Positions 12,419 through 22,829 of a DNA stretch of 64,000 nt are shown here, one piece after another. The first letter of the stretch is position 1; every line of letters begins with the position of its first letter. The stretch is from Raphanus sativus (lineage: Eukaryota > Streptophyta > Magnoliopsida > Brassicales > Brassicaceae), in NCBI RefSeq assembly GCF_000801105.2, contig NW_026615396.1:1-64000 (forward strand), read 5' to 3'. The notes below the pieces were generated by a model. It made no database searches. It had not been told where the DNA came from and saw nothing but the letters and a program-made list of their open reading frames with translations. Both the position numbers and the translations under genes were made by a program.

Positions 12419-14139
12419 GATTTCATGTGGTTCTAAGAGGGAACATCAAAAACAGTTTAGAATTGAAGATAATATCGTGAGTTTATTTCATGTGTATATA
12501 TATATATTTTTTTTTTTAATTTATACAAATATATGTTTGTAAAGAAGGGTGGAGATATGATGCTTCATCCACTAGTTCCCTAGCAATAGAAGAGAAAAGA
12601 AAAGTGGGGTTTTACAATCTGCTTTTAGAGTGTAAAGAAATCTGATCAAATTAGAGCGCGCAACTTTGTAATATAATTAATATGGATTTGCATGGAGGTT
12701 GATGGTTTATTATTATTTGTAGGTTTGGATATAGATGGAGGACTAAAAGCAAGTGGAGGAATGGGCAATAAAGTTACTCAATTGTTGTTAAATTTACTGA
12801 TTTGATTTAGAATTCAAAGCGAGCTGATTTTCGAAAGAATAAGTCAAAGATTGACTATAGTGATATAAGTTTAGTAAATGTACTTAGGCATTCTTAATTA
12901 GTTAGATATTGACAATGATGTCTTACCAATAAAATCCAATAATCGAAATTTATTCATTGTTTTTTTATGGGGCTCACTATTTATAAAGCATTATATTGTG
13001 TTCTCTTTGCCAAAATTAAATATTAAATATTTAAAACAGAAAATTACTTAGCTTATATTCTCATCCAAAAAGTATAATTTTATTGGCCTTTTATGTTTTG
13101 TGGAAGAATGTCAGAGTTTTTGTAAGGGAAAGTGAGTCATGGCAGGTTGCACTCAAAGGCCACTGAAATATGTTACTGTCAACAAACATCATGATTCATT
13201 CTGGAAGGTATAAATCAAACACCACATGGAAAACTACTTCTCTCTTTTCAAACATGAATGTTAAGAGCATCACAAATATTTAAATAAATGATCATATATG
13301 TAAAAAGTTGTTCAGTTGTTTCAATCAGTTTCTGTAGCGTTTTAAATTCTTTTAAAAAGTACTTATCAAGTTTCTTGATATGTTGTGCATCTCTTTCGTC
13401 TAGCTAGCGCATTTTAAGTGCGATTTGCTTTGTTCATGGACAAACCCGTTTCGATTAGGGAAATGAAAGCATGCACGGTTGACGAATAGAAGTTATCAAA
13501 AACAAATGAGACAACTGATGCAAAAGGAATAAAGAAAGAGGACCACTTCACGTTTTGCAGCTTTCCAATTTCGATTAACCCCAAATTATAGCTTGTCTCG
13601 GTTTACATGTCTACTACTCTTTTGTTTTGATACTTCCAATCCTTTTCTCGCCCCAATACTCTGTGTCTCACCATCCCGAAATTAAGATCATAGACGCTCG
13701 AGACAAAGAAATCTACGGCATCGTTCACGACATCGGACAGTACAACAAAATGGATATCAGATTTTGCTGGAAGTTAAAAGCCTAAAATTTGGTGTTCTTA
13801 GAGGAAGATTATTGCAATATAAATACAAGTTTTCCGGCAACAATATGAATATAAGTTTATATTGAAAGTTTACATAAATAAGATTATCTCTGATTAGAAA
13901 AATGTCTTTTGAAAAAGAGTTCGACAACAAAAGACTGATTATACTGGATCCTTTATGCTTTGTTTCTTCGTTTGGGCCTGAGCTAACAGGGCCGTATCTG
14001 TTTCAGTGGGCTTCGACTGCTCAATATATTTTACTTTTCTTTTCCTACTATTTTTTTTTTTTAAAAGTTTCATGTTCAAAATGTTTGCGAGGCAAATTGC
14101 ACCCTGAGTAATATCTTTTGAATTAATATGATGTTGACA
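12419..14139. other. Intergenic; b561 promoter and one unrecognised exon-like relic
   Basis: The b561 leader and promoter lie at 12419-12560. At about 13595-13785 the plus strand has an open reading with a hydrophobic start and then SVSHHPEIKIIDARDKEIYG and IVHDIGQYNKMD, ending in a stop. It looks like a secreted-protein exon relic, but I do not recognise it and no splice model closes it. Confidence 0.4.
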
Positions 14140-15565
14140 GCCACTGCGAAGTCGGAAGTGTGCAAACCGTGCAAGTTGCAACCTGATCACTATGATGGTG
14201 GCCACGGCGGCCACGGTTGCTGCTACAGAAATTAACCGTGGGTGCGCAAGGTGCTGTTCTTACAAGTGAGTAATCTTATCAACTGCTTATGTTATAGCGG
14301 CATACTATATTTTGTTTTTATCTCTCTCTCTCTCTCTCTCTATTTTCATGATTCAGGACAAGACGAAACGAACCGATTATCAAGGGAACTATTCTGTTTG
14401 ATGAAAATAGCACAATCACTGTCTCTCCTGTCAACTTCCAGTTACATTCTTTTCTTTTTGTTTTTTTTTTATATAAAATCATCAGCCTTGTTTAGGTGTG
14501 TATTTGTATTACTAAATCTGTTTGTTTCAGGGGGCTTCCTAAATATAATGGTTGCTGTATCTGTAACCTTATAGTGTCTAAAAGGAGATATAAATTAATG
14601 TAGACTTTTGAGTTTTTTTCTTCAACATGAATTTTAAGATATTAGTGAACCACAGAAGAAAGATTACTTTCTGTGTGCAGAGACGACTCTCGGTGCAGCC
14701 AGAGCTTGGGTTACAACCTTACAGTAAGTCATCTTTCTCTTTGCTTACCACCAATCTCATAGAGATGATTTCATCTAAGCCTTGTTTGGAATATTCAGTG
14801 CGACACAGGTAGTTCTTATGGCACACAAAGAGGCTGTTGATTTCTCTAAGCGGAAGTGGTTCTTCAACACTTGGTACTGTTGCAGCCGTTGTTGTAAATT
14901 ATTAGTATGGAATTAGAGTGCTTATCTAAAGACTAAGAGAGACAGCAAGAATTGAAGGTAACAAAGCCTTGTCATGTTTTAGATCTTTTATGTATATGTA
15001 TTGTTGTTTGTTGATTTGATTGTCATGTAGCTTAAGGAATTAGAAGAGAAGAAATCTGCTCTGAGTAAGGAGAAAGATCAATTGGTCAAGGAAAGAGACT
15101 CTGCTCTCAAGGAGGCACACATGTGGCGGTCTGAGCTCGCAAAAGCCAGGGAGCGTGTGGTCATACTTGAAGGAGCTGTTGTAAGAGCCGAAGAGAAAGC
15201 GAGGGTTGCAGAGGCAAGTGTTTGAGGAGAAAACTGAATCTACCAACGTCGAAACATCTCTTCTTCCAATGACAAAAGAAACAGAAAAGGATGTGGATGA
15301 AGCATGTTTGAGCATTTCAAGAACAGCCTCTATGCTGGGAGAGAATGTAGTCCGTATGAATGAAGATCAGGAGGTAGTAAACGCTCAGGCTCCAGTGGGA
15401 GAAAACGAATGGAATGATATTCAGGAAACAGAGGCAAGAGTTTCTGATGTAAGAGAAATATCTGAACGGGACAGAAGTAACAGCTTGGATATCACGGTAG
15501 TAACTCCTGAATCTAATGTTCCACGCAATGATCTGCCTCCTGAATCTTTTCATCACCAGCCTTGA
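14140..15565 (+). pseudogene. PH-domain coiled-coil protein relic (At2g30880 type)
   Basis: Ordered exon fragments of a pleckstrin-homology protein are present: PH strands IKGTILFDENSTITVSPVNF (about 14378-14437), GLPKYNGCC (14533), KKDYFLCAETTLGAARAWVT (about 14654-14724), then ATQVVLMAHKEAVD (14799) and a coiled coil LKELEEKKSALSKEKDQLVK continuing to ARERVVILEGAVVRAEEKAR (15031-15213). The tail runs from 15206 to a stop at 15563-15565 (EWNDIQETEARVSDVREIS, ending SFHHQP). Breaks: one extra T after KEAVD shifts the SGSGSSTLGTVAAVV reading; the serine-rich/ANS part decays into stops; and the coiled coil joins the tail in a different frame at TTGCAGAGGCAA. Gene order relative to GSTF10 fits the Arabidopsis map as I recall it. 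Confidence 0.72.
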
Positions 15566-15869
15566 TGATTAATTGGTACATTATTCATATACTCTTTTAT
15601 GTTTTTGAAATATTTGGAGAGGCAACAAACCAAAAAGAGTTTTCTTGTACCTCAAGATTTGTCTATGTATCAGCAACCATTAAGTTTCTGTCTGATAAAG
15701 GAAGGATTCTTTTATTACAACCTTTGATATTTATAAAACAGAGTTTTTATTAGAACCAAAAGACATTAAACTGAAACCAGACACCCACACAGTACAGAAA
15801 GCCTCACACAAACCCCAAATCAACATCACAACAACAAACAAACCACATCGACTCATTGTTTTTTTCTTC

Positions 15870-17065
15870 CTAAACCGGCAATGCGTATTTCTCAGAAACT
15901 TCCTTCCACGCAGCACGGTTACTAATCTTATCCCACCACGCGCTCACATGCTTCCTATCTTTGATCATATAAGCCTTCCCAATAGCACCCACAAGGTACT
16001 CGGTGAAGGGAAGGTGAGCCAAATCAGCTAGACTCACGAAATCTCCAGCCAAGTATTCGTTCTTTGAAAGCTGTGCTTCGTACACGTCAAGCACTTCAGC
16101 AAGCTTCTCTTCACTCTCTTTTATAACTTTCTCATCAGCAGGAAGGCCCATGAGTGGTGCAAAGACAATGTTCAGCGTTAGTGCTAGTAGTGGTGGATGG
16201 TAGCTTGTTGCTTCCACGTCAAGCCATTGCTCCACTTGTCCCCTCTCTTCAATTGTCTTTCCCAACAAGTCTGGTCCTTGTGATCTGTATTTCTCTGCTA
16301 TGTACCTCATGATGGCACGCGACTCTACAAAGTATATTGAAATCTCTTTTTAACATTCACACAGCAATACATTTATTCAAATATTCATGAGCTACTCTCC
16401 TAATATCCAATCACAAATACTACGATCTAGATCTGATCATGGGTATTAACCAAATAAAACATACATATTGGCCTCCAAATTTAGAAAAAACTAATATAGA
16501 TAGATTTGAAAGTTATAGAAATACTAAAGTTTATACTAAAATGTTAATAACCTCTAAAATCAAACAAATCTCATATCGCATCTCACAGTCTCTTGTAAAC
16601 TTGGTCAAGTCAAACTCCAGTAATATATATCTTTTACGATGTGTATAATTCATAACTCTAGAAATTCATTTCATATTTCAAGAACTCATCTCATAATTCA
16701 AGAACTCATTTCATTTCACTCATGTGTTGATCGCAGTAAATATAAGAGAATGATGTCAAGAATCTTGAGAGGAAGGAGAAGAAGTGTACCAAAGATTTTG
16801 TAGTCACCGTCGACGAGCACAGGGATCTTACCGAAAGGCTGCATCGATCAAAAAGAGAATAACGTATCAAGAACAATGCATAAAAAGAAACATGGTTGAA
16901 GAAGAGAGAGAGATGATGAACCTGAATGGCAATATACTCAGGCTGCCTCTGCTCTCCTTTCAAGAGATCAACATTGACAGTCTCGAACTCTACTCCCTTC
17001 TCCACTAACGTCACCACAGCTCTCTTGGAAGATGCGAATAAAGGCGCATAGATTGTCAACACCAT
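15870..17065 (-). CDS. GSTF10: Phi-class glutathione S-transferase, GSTF10-like, intact
   Basis: It conjugates glutathione to electrophiles in the cytosol (detoxification, redox stress). Three exons, 16922-17065, 16790-16838 and 15870-16324, total 648 nt and 215 residues, the usual phi length. MVLTIYAPLFASSKRAVVTL has the catalytic-site Ser (about S12-S13). PFGKIPVLVDGDYKIF and ESRAIMRYIAEKYRSQGPDL complete the thioredoxin-fold G-site, and the helical H-site domain follows from VEQWLDVEAT to the end at EKYALPV. It is very close to Arabidopsis GSTF10 (At2g30870) as I remember it. Its partner GSTF9-like gene follows on the same strand about 4.2 kb upstream. The end of a Harbinger-type element lies only about 160 bp upstream of this start codon, so its promoter has been rearranged. 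Confidence 0.95.
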
Positions 17066-17549
17066 CCTTAATTTCTTCTTCTTTCTTCCCTATATCAGTT
17101 CTAAATATCGCTCTCGCACGACGTGATCTTATAGGGAAACCGCTTAGCTGCGTTTGCAGTCGTATTGTAAACGCAGTCGCACTTGTTTAAAGTTGTTAAA
17201 GAAAAAACAAGTGTGACTTGTTTAGAGCATCATTAACCCTAGCACTCTATTAGGGATGCTTAATCAATTTTTTAGTAATAAATGAATGCTAAGCACTTAA
17301 TCTAAGAAACCTCTAAATTGTTGTCCTCCAATGCAAATATCTTATCTAGAGATCTTTGAAAAAAATTAAACATTGAGACACAACATCTTAAGCACACTCA
17401 ACAAGAATACAAGTAAGACCATCGTAATCATGACAAGAGACATATCATAGAGAGTAGAAGTATTTTAAGTCACAAAACATTAAAATAAGAAGTGGATACC
17501 TTGTTGATCATGAACAAGACCAAGCAACAAGAACGGCTTGAACAAGACC

Positions 17550-18611
17550 AACTCTTCAAGAGGCTGGCTCTGCATTAAAAAAAAACAAACAAATAATACT
17601 AAGCATCACTTGTATCATCAAGTGAAAGTTAATCTACTAGTTAGAGAAGGATCTTACGGTTTCGTTGTATATACGAAGCCTAGCTTTCACAACCTCTTCA
17701 GTATGCTGATTGCAGGCTTCCCATTCTCACCCTTTAGGTTAATGTGCGCGACGTTGAAACCTTTGCTGCATTCTCCTCCCAAGGCATTTGTCAACCAAAA
17801 CTTCCTCAGGTAGCTTCAAATTCACAACTAGGCTGATGTCAGTTACATCTCCCAGCATTTCCTGAAGCAAAAAGACAGCATTAAACATTAATTAATCATC
17901 AAAATTGATTAATACGTGTGAAGCCACTGAGTTTACTACTTACAGCTTGTCTCATGGTTCGAGGAAAGCCATAAAGAATGAAACCTGATTCACCTTTGGC
18001 TTCACCAGCCTCAAGTCTCTTTGATAATAGGTTTACTATGATCTCATCCGAGACAAGCTTTCCTTGGTTTACAATCTCTGATAGCTGCATCAAGTAACAA
18101 ACAACGAGCTCAGAACCATTACAAGAGACTCTACATCTCATAAAAGATTACAAATAACAACAAAAACATAGCTTATGTTTCATTGGTAAGCAAGAAGAGA
18201 GAGCCGCTGATTCTAGTTCATGAGAACTGTTGTCAACGTTAAGAAAAGAAACCAAATTTGCTAAAAGAACTTAACTTTCAGATTGATTGAATCCATAAAC
18301 AGAACATTGAAGAGTTGAACACATATATTGAAAAGGAAAGACAAAAGTGACTAAACCTGTCGGGAGAAAGGGCCCAACGAAGCAAGCTCCTCGTGGACGA
18401 GATCTCCAGTGGCGATGTGAGGAACACCGAGAAGGGTCAACAGTCTGCTAGCTAGGTGCCTTTTCTCTGTTTCGACTTGGAACAGAGATCCAAACGGAGG
18501 TCCGATCATTGGAGAGACAGAGCCGGTAGAAAGGAAGAGAGGAAGAGACGAAGAGACTTCCGACTTTTTTTTCAACGCGTGTGCTCGACACGACACGTGT
18601 TCTCTAAGCAT
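17550..18611 (-). pseudogene. Adenylate kinase gene copy (At2g37250/AMK type), truncated and frameshifted
   Basis: Adenylate kinase interconverts AMP, ADP and ATP; this type is organellar in plants. Exon relics are 18357-18611 (SRLLTLLGVPHIATGDLVHE), 17944-18084 (LSEIVNQGKLVSDEIIVNLL to GFILYGFPRTMRQA), 17658-17861 (EMLGDVTDISLVVNLKLPEE, then FNVAHINLKGENGKPAIS) and about 17550-17569 (SQPLEE), with normal splice borders. Defects: the P-loop GxPGxGKGT is replaced by unrelated residues before ASRLLTLL; the conserved DGFPR reads YGFPR; a 2-bp deletion follows CLGRR; the segment between ISM and EEVVKARLRIYNET is deleted; and the C-terminus is missing. Introns are kept, so it was copied as DNA, not as a processed retrogene. 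It lies inside the Harbinger-type ends. Confidence 0.85.
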
Positions 18612-18634
18612 CTGCTATTCCACCGCTTAATTAA

Positions 18635-18921
18635 GAGCATGATTATTGCAAAGATTCTTATCAAAAGTTCTTAATACACATATATATATATATATGTATA
18701 TATATATATTATATATGCGTATGTAATTGTTTGCTAAGAACTTTACGGAAACCGAAACCGAAAATTCCTTAATTAAGAAACTTTTGGTTTCGGTTTCCGT
18801 AAAATCTTTAACAAACAATTACATACATATATATAATATATACATATACATATATATACATATATATGTATTAAAGATTTTTGCTAAGAATCTTTGTAAT
18901 AATCATGCAATAATCATGCTC
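18635..18921. mobile_element. Hairpin MITE, near-perfect 287-bp palindrome
   Basis: It starts GAGCATGATTATTGCAAAG and ends in the complementary sequence, with TAA on both sides (18632-18634 and 18922-18924). The arms pair over almost their whole length, including GTTTCGGTTTCCGTAAA around 18787-18806 and its complement near 18739-18760. TTAATTAAG at the centre (about 18770-18778) is the loop. Mirrored ORFs on both strands here are by-products of the palindrome. It is a Harbinger-type target (TAA) and a possible small-RNA source. Confidence 0.85.
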
Positions 18922-19268
18922 TAAGCACCGTGGCTTAGTTTAATACATTATTTTCTTTTTCTTTTTAATTCGAAAATCACTAAGCACCCCCCTAAGCTAC
19001 TGCGTTAATGATGCTCTTAGGATTAGTGTATTACACTTGTTTAGTATTAAAAACTCGTCGGTGGCGGGGCAGGCGGCTCTGAGTCACACGTCGTTTTTGA
19101 CTTTTCAATAGGAAACTTCCAATACGTCCCATCATAATTTTGAATAAAATTGTCTTTATTTTTTGTCTTTAATGTTCTTTACTTTATTTCAGTGGAATTA
19201 TGGAACTCATAATGCAGAAGGACCACTTGTTTATTATATTTAAGACTGGTGGGGAGCATGAGTATAAT

Positions 19269-19942
19269 CAGTACCGGTCTAACATTTTACACTGCCCTAA
19301 TCTAATTTTTAAATTATGCCCTTCAATGTTTTATCCAAAATTACAAACATTAATATAAAAATTACTAAGCTTTCATAAAACAATCAAATCACATCAATTT
19401 TTTTATTAAAAAATAGTAAACAAACTAAAAATATAATGAAATTTTTCTTGTAAAATCATTTAGTAATTTAATAAATCTTTAATCACATCAGTCTTAATTA
19501 ATCTATTTAACATCATGTGTAACATAGTAAATCACAAATAAATATATATCAGTTTTAACCTCAGTTTTAGCTATGACAATCGATATTAGAATAGTTAGGA
19601 ATACACATTAAACAATTGATGTGTTTGATAAAAATCTTCCATCTTTTAACAAAAAAAAAACTTTATTAGGCTTTGTAATTTTTTATATTGATTCTCATAA
19701 AAAAATTAGTCTTATAAACATATTACCATCTATTATTTCTTAATGCATATCATTTTGAAGTTTTCAAGTTTAAATATTATGATTTCAAATTATTATAACT
19801 ACAATATTAGTATTATATTAAGCAAAAATTTTTTATCAATTTTTTATTTATAAACATTAATAAGAAAAAATTTGAAATATGCTCTTTTAAATCGGATGCC
19901 CCAATCGATTGCTTGGGTGGCTTCCCCTCTGGGCCGGCCCTG
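19269..19942. mobile_element. hAT-type non-autonomous element, 674 bp
   Basis: An 8-bp duplication AGTATAAT flanks it (19261-19268 and 19943-19950). Ends are CAGTACCGGTCT and, complemented, CAGGGCCGGCCC, imperfect hAT-like inverted repeats. The interior is AT-rich without a transposase. A related but degraded copy sits in intron 1 of the P450 gene (40168-40609). Confidence 0.85.
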
Positions 19943-19950
19943 AGTATAAT

Positions 19951-21269
19951 CCCAGTTTATTCTAATAAGATGCGATAATGATTCGTTTTAGAACCATACT
20001 GGAGGAAATAATTATCTGAGATTAAATAAGTTAAAGTAATTATATTTTTATGATTTAAATAAAGTTCGTATAATTAGTTATAAAAATAAATGAAGTTCGT
20101 ATAATCAGACAGTACAGAAAAGGAGAACCGAAGTTGGCAGGTTGATAAAATTCAGTAAAAGAAAATTGGCAGGTTAAGATTAGGTTGGTAGGACTAGGGT
20201 CAAGAAAGTATCAACAAAACGTGATGAAATGAGTCCAATATTATTTTGTTATTAATATTCTGGCATACATTATTTGTATAAACAAAATTATTAGATGTAT
20301 CAGACAAAAGTTAGGGATCAAAGCATCTTCATAATAGAGTTTATACTTTTACGTTTATGTATCGTTCGATGGACTCAAATACCAATAAATCTTAATGAAT
20401 CAAAAACAAGATCAATGATTAAGGACAAAGGTCTCAAGGTCACTGGTTTAATCCATTGCAAGAGGGAAAAGACTAGTTTAATGGACCAATTAAACATACT
20501 TTGACTGCTCGAACGTCTAAGTTTCAAGCACGTGTGGGGCAATGTAAGTGGCCTACTATTCAAAACTCAGACGACTCAAACCGGTACAAGATGCTTATGC
20601 AATGTTCCAAACGGTTGCATTTACATATAAGTAAAATGTTCTTTCTTTTTTTTTTTAACTACACTCTACAGGTAAATGTTTATGAGTGACTTCTAGTAAG
20701 AAATAAAATGTACAGAACAACGGGAGAGTGCAAAGTAAATTCTCTGGAAGAGATGTTCAAGTAGTTAGCTGAAACGTAATTATGACTGCATTACATCATC
20801 AAGGTGACAACGACAACAATCTATGATATGGATTTTTGTAATCAAAAGATTTGAGGGACATCACACTCCATAAGAAGTGTAACTAATGCTCTGTGCTACC
20901 ATCAGCTATGCAATCTTACTGGTCTACCGTGTGGTAGAAGTTGAAAGAGATAATGCCATCATTGACAGTATTCTCAGTACGGATACTTCCAATCTTAACC
21001 TTCAACATTACAGATATACTAGCTAGGAGCCTAGGAATGCTGTTATACTATTCCTTCAACATTTTGCAAACCTTTATAATGATCCTTAATGAAAGTGTGA
21101 TAATTAAGTTCCTCTAATTAAAAGCCTCACTGAAACCACACAAAAGAGTTGGAGTTACAAAAGGAAACAGAACAGAGAGGTAACATAACATAAGAGGAGA
21201 CATACAGTTATTAAAACCTCATATAAACGCATACAAAAGACAACAACAACAACAAGAACATCATTGTCC
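19951..21269. other. Intergenic between the hAT element and GSTF9 stop
   Basis: It includes GSTF9 3'-flanking DNA (about 21100-21269). No open reading frame with coding character was seen. Confidence 0.55.
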
Positions 21270-22106
21270 TTAAGCCGGGAATGAATACTTCTCAAGAGTC
21301 TGCTTCCACGCAGGACGGCTGCTGATCTCGTTCCACCACGCGCTCACGTGCTTCCTATCTTTGATCATGTAAGCCTTCCCGATCGGACCGACCAAGTAAT
21401 CAGTGAACGGGAGGTGAGCCAAGTCAGCCAAACTCACAAAGTCACCGGCCAAGTACTTGCTCTTTGAGAGATGTGCCTCGTACACATCGAGAACAGCCGA
21501 GAGTTTTTCTTCGCTCTCCTTGATCAGCTTCTCATCAGATGGGAATCCCATGACCGACGCGAACATTATGTGAAGTGTCAGGTTCAGTAGCGGTGGGTGG
21601 TAAGTCGTTGCCTCCACGTCAAGCCATTGCTCGACTTGTCCTCTTTCTTCCACGGTTTTCCCCAAAAGGTCAGGTCCTTGTGACCTGTACTTCTCAGCAA
21701 CGTACCTCATGACGGCACGTGACTCTGTCCAAATTTGAAAAAAAAATATTTTCATAAATACATACAAGAACAACAAGAAAAGAACATAACTATGTTTGAT
21801 AAGTAAGAACATTGAGATATGTTGAAGTCGTACCGAAGATTTTGTAGTCTCCGTCGACAACAGCAGGGACGGTACCGAAAGGCTGCATGGGAAGAAACAA
21901 AAGATGATCAGAATCTTGAAAGGAGAGAAGAAAAGAAACAGAGGGAGATCGAGGAAGGAAACCTGTAAGGCGAGATAAGCAGGCTGCTTGTGTTCTCCTT
22001 TCATGAGATCGACGGGGACGGTCTCAAAGGCAACGCCCTTCTCGATGAGCGTTACCAGAGCTCGCTTCGGTGAGGCAAAGTGAGGTCCGTACACCTTTAG
22101 CACCAT
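21270..22106 (-). CDS. GSTF9: Phi-class glutathione S-transferase, GSTF9-like, intact
   Basis: Cytosolic glutathione transferase. Exons 21963-22106, 21834-21882 and 21270-21724 have exactly the same exon lengths and phases as the GSTF10-like gene (144, 49 and 455 nt; 215 residues). MVLKVYGPHFASPKRALVTL carries the catalytic-site Ser (about S12). The remaining landmarks are PFGTVPAVVDGDYKIF, ESRAVMRYVAEKYRSQGPDL, LAGDFVSLADLAHLPFTDYL and the end EKYSFPA. The start used is the Met of MVLKVYG at 22106, not the upstream in-frame MTASNERERK, because the family starts at MVL. Intron 1 is open in frame, which makes a run-on ORF that should not be taken as protein. With GSTF10 it forms an old tandem pair. 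Confidence 0.95.
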   Translation of the reverse strand: MVLKVYGPHFASPKRALVTLIEKGVAFETVPVDLMKGEHKQPAYLALQVSFLDLPLFLFFSPFKILIIFCFFPCSLSVPSLLLSTETTKSSVRLQHISMFLLIKHSYVLFLLFLYVFMKIFFFQIWTESRAVMRYVAEKYRSQGPDLLGKTVEERGQVEQWLDVEATTYHPPLLNLTLHIMFASVMGFPSDEKLIKESEEKLSAVLDVYEAHLSKSKYLAGDFVSLADLAHLPFTDYLVGPIGKAYMIKDRKHVSAWWNEISSRPAWKQTLEKYSFPA

Positions 22107-22514
22107 TTTTCTTTCTCTCTCGTTGCTTGCGGTCACAGTTGGCTTGTTTAAGTGATGAATTTCATAGTGTCACGTCGCCTTTTTATAGAAAGAGAGGAGG
22201 CGAGACGGGTATATCGCGAGTAGCGAAACGTGGCGTTCCCGTTGTTTTCTTGGTGGAAAAAGAATAAAAATAAATTGAAAAATCAAAATAAGCTATTTTC
22301 ACCACAAAATATACTGAAAATTTGTAATTTCGTATTTTCCATCTTTTTTTTTTGTCAACTGGTATTTTCTATCTACACTACGTGCTTCTGTAATGCTATT
22401 TTATTTGAATAAATAAGGTAAGTTGATAAAAAAAAACTAAAAGATTGTTTTTTTTTTTTGCTAAAGAAACTAAAACTAAAAGATTGTTACGATGCATGAA
22501 GTAATTATTAAGAA

Positions 22515-22815
22515 GAAACCACAAGGTGGTGGGTTAGTGGTCTTGAGGCAGTTCCAACGTCGATAAGGACTAAGGTTCGAATACCCCTTATGGTCACGAA
22601 ATGCTTTACTCCCTCCCCAAGTTTAAATTTAAACGCGGCGTTGGTGCTGGGTCCTTGGGTAATGGGTATTAGTAACGGCTGGTTTCGGGTTAGGGGTGGC
22701 TACGGGCCTAAGAATTGCGGAAAGCTACGGAAGTGACTACGAGCCTATGGGTTGTGGAAAGCTACAGAAGTGTTTACGGATCTACGGGTTGCGGAACATC
22801 CCTGTTAAAAAAAAA
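22515..22815 (+). mobile_element. tRNA-derived SINE, about 300 bp
   Basis: A 14-bp duplication GTAATTATTAAGAA flanks it (22501-22514 and 22816-22829). The head has a pol III box A-like TGGGTTAGTGGTC (about 22530) and box B GGTTCGAATACC (about 22573). The body is GGGTTGCGGAAA-rich and the 3' end is poly-A (22807-22815). These features together identify a SINE. Confidence 0.88.
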
Positions 22816-22829
22816 GTAATTATTAAGAA

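Larger units (their letters stand above)
17225..19016. mobile_element. Harbinger-type non-autonomous element carrying an adenylate kinase gene fragment
   Basis: The segment starts GAGCATCATTAACCC (17225) and ends in the complement of GAGCATCATTAACGC (to 19016). It is flanked by TTA on both sides (17222-17224 and 19017-19019). Further inward the two ends share a weaker TTAGGG-GTGCTTA stretch. A 3-bp TTA/TAA target and these termini fit PIF/Harbinger MITE-like elements. The 1.79 kb interior holds the adenylate kinase pseudogene (17550-18611) and a nested hairpin MITE (18635-18921). No transposase is visible. The alternative is two unrelated MITE ends flanking the copy by chance. Confidence 0.62.

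Noticed and set aside
18627..18924. Two similar ORFs on opposite strands
   Set aside because: They mirror each other because the DNA is one palindromic hairpin MITE.
21270..22136. 288-residue single ORF for the second GST
   Set aside because: It reads through intron 1 and intron 2 and starts upstream of the family Met. Removing the introns gives a 215-residue GST identical in structure to its tandem partner.
22515..22600. Possible tRNA gene (box A and GGTTCGAATACC)
   Set aside because: No cloverleaf forms, and the unit has a long 3' body, poly-A tail and 14-bp target duplication, so it is a SINE.
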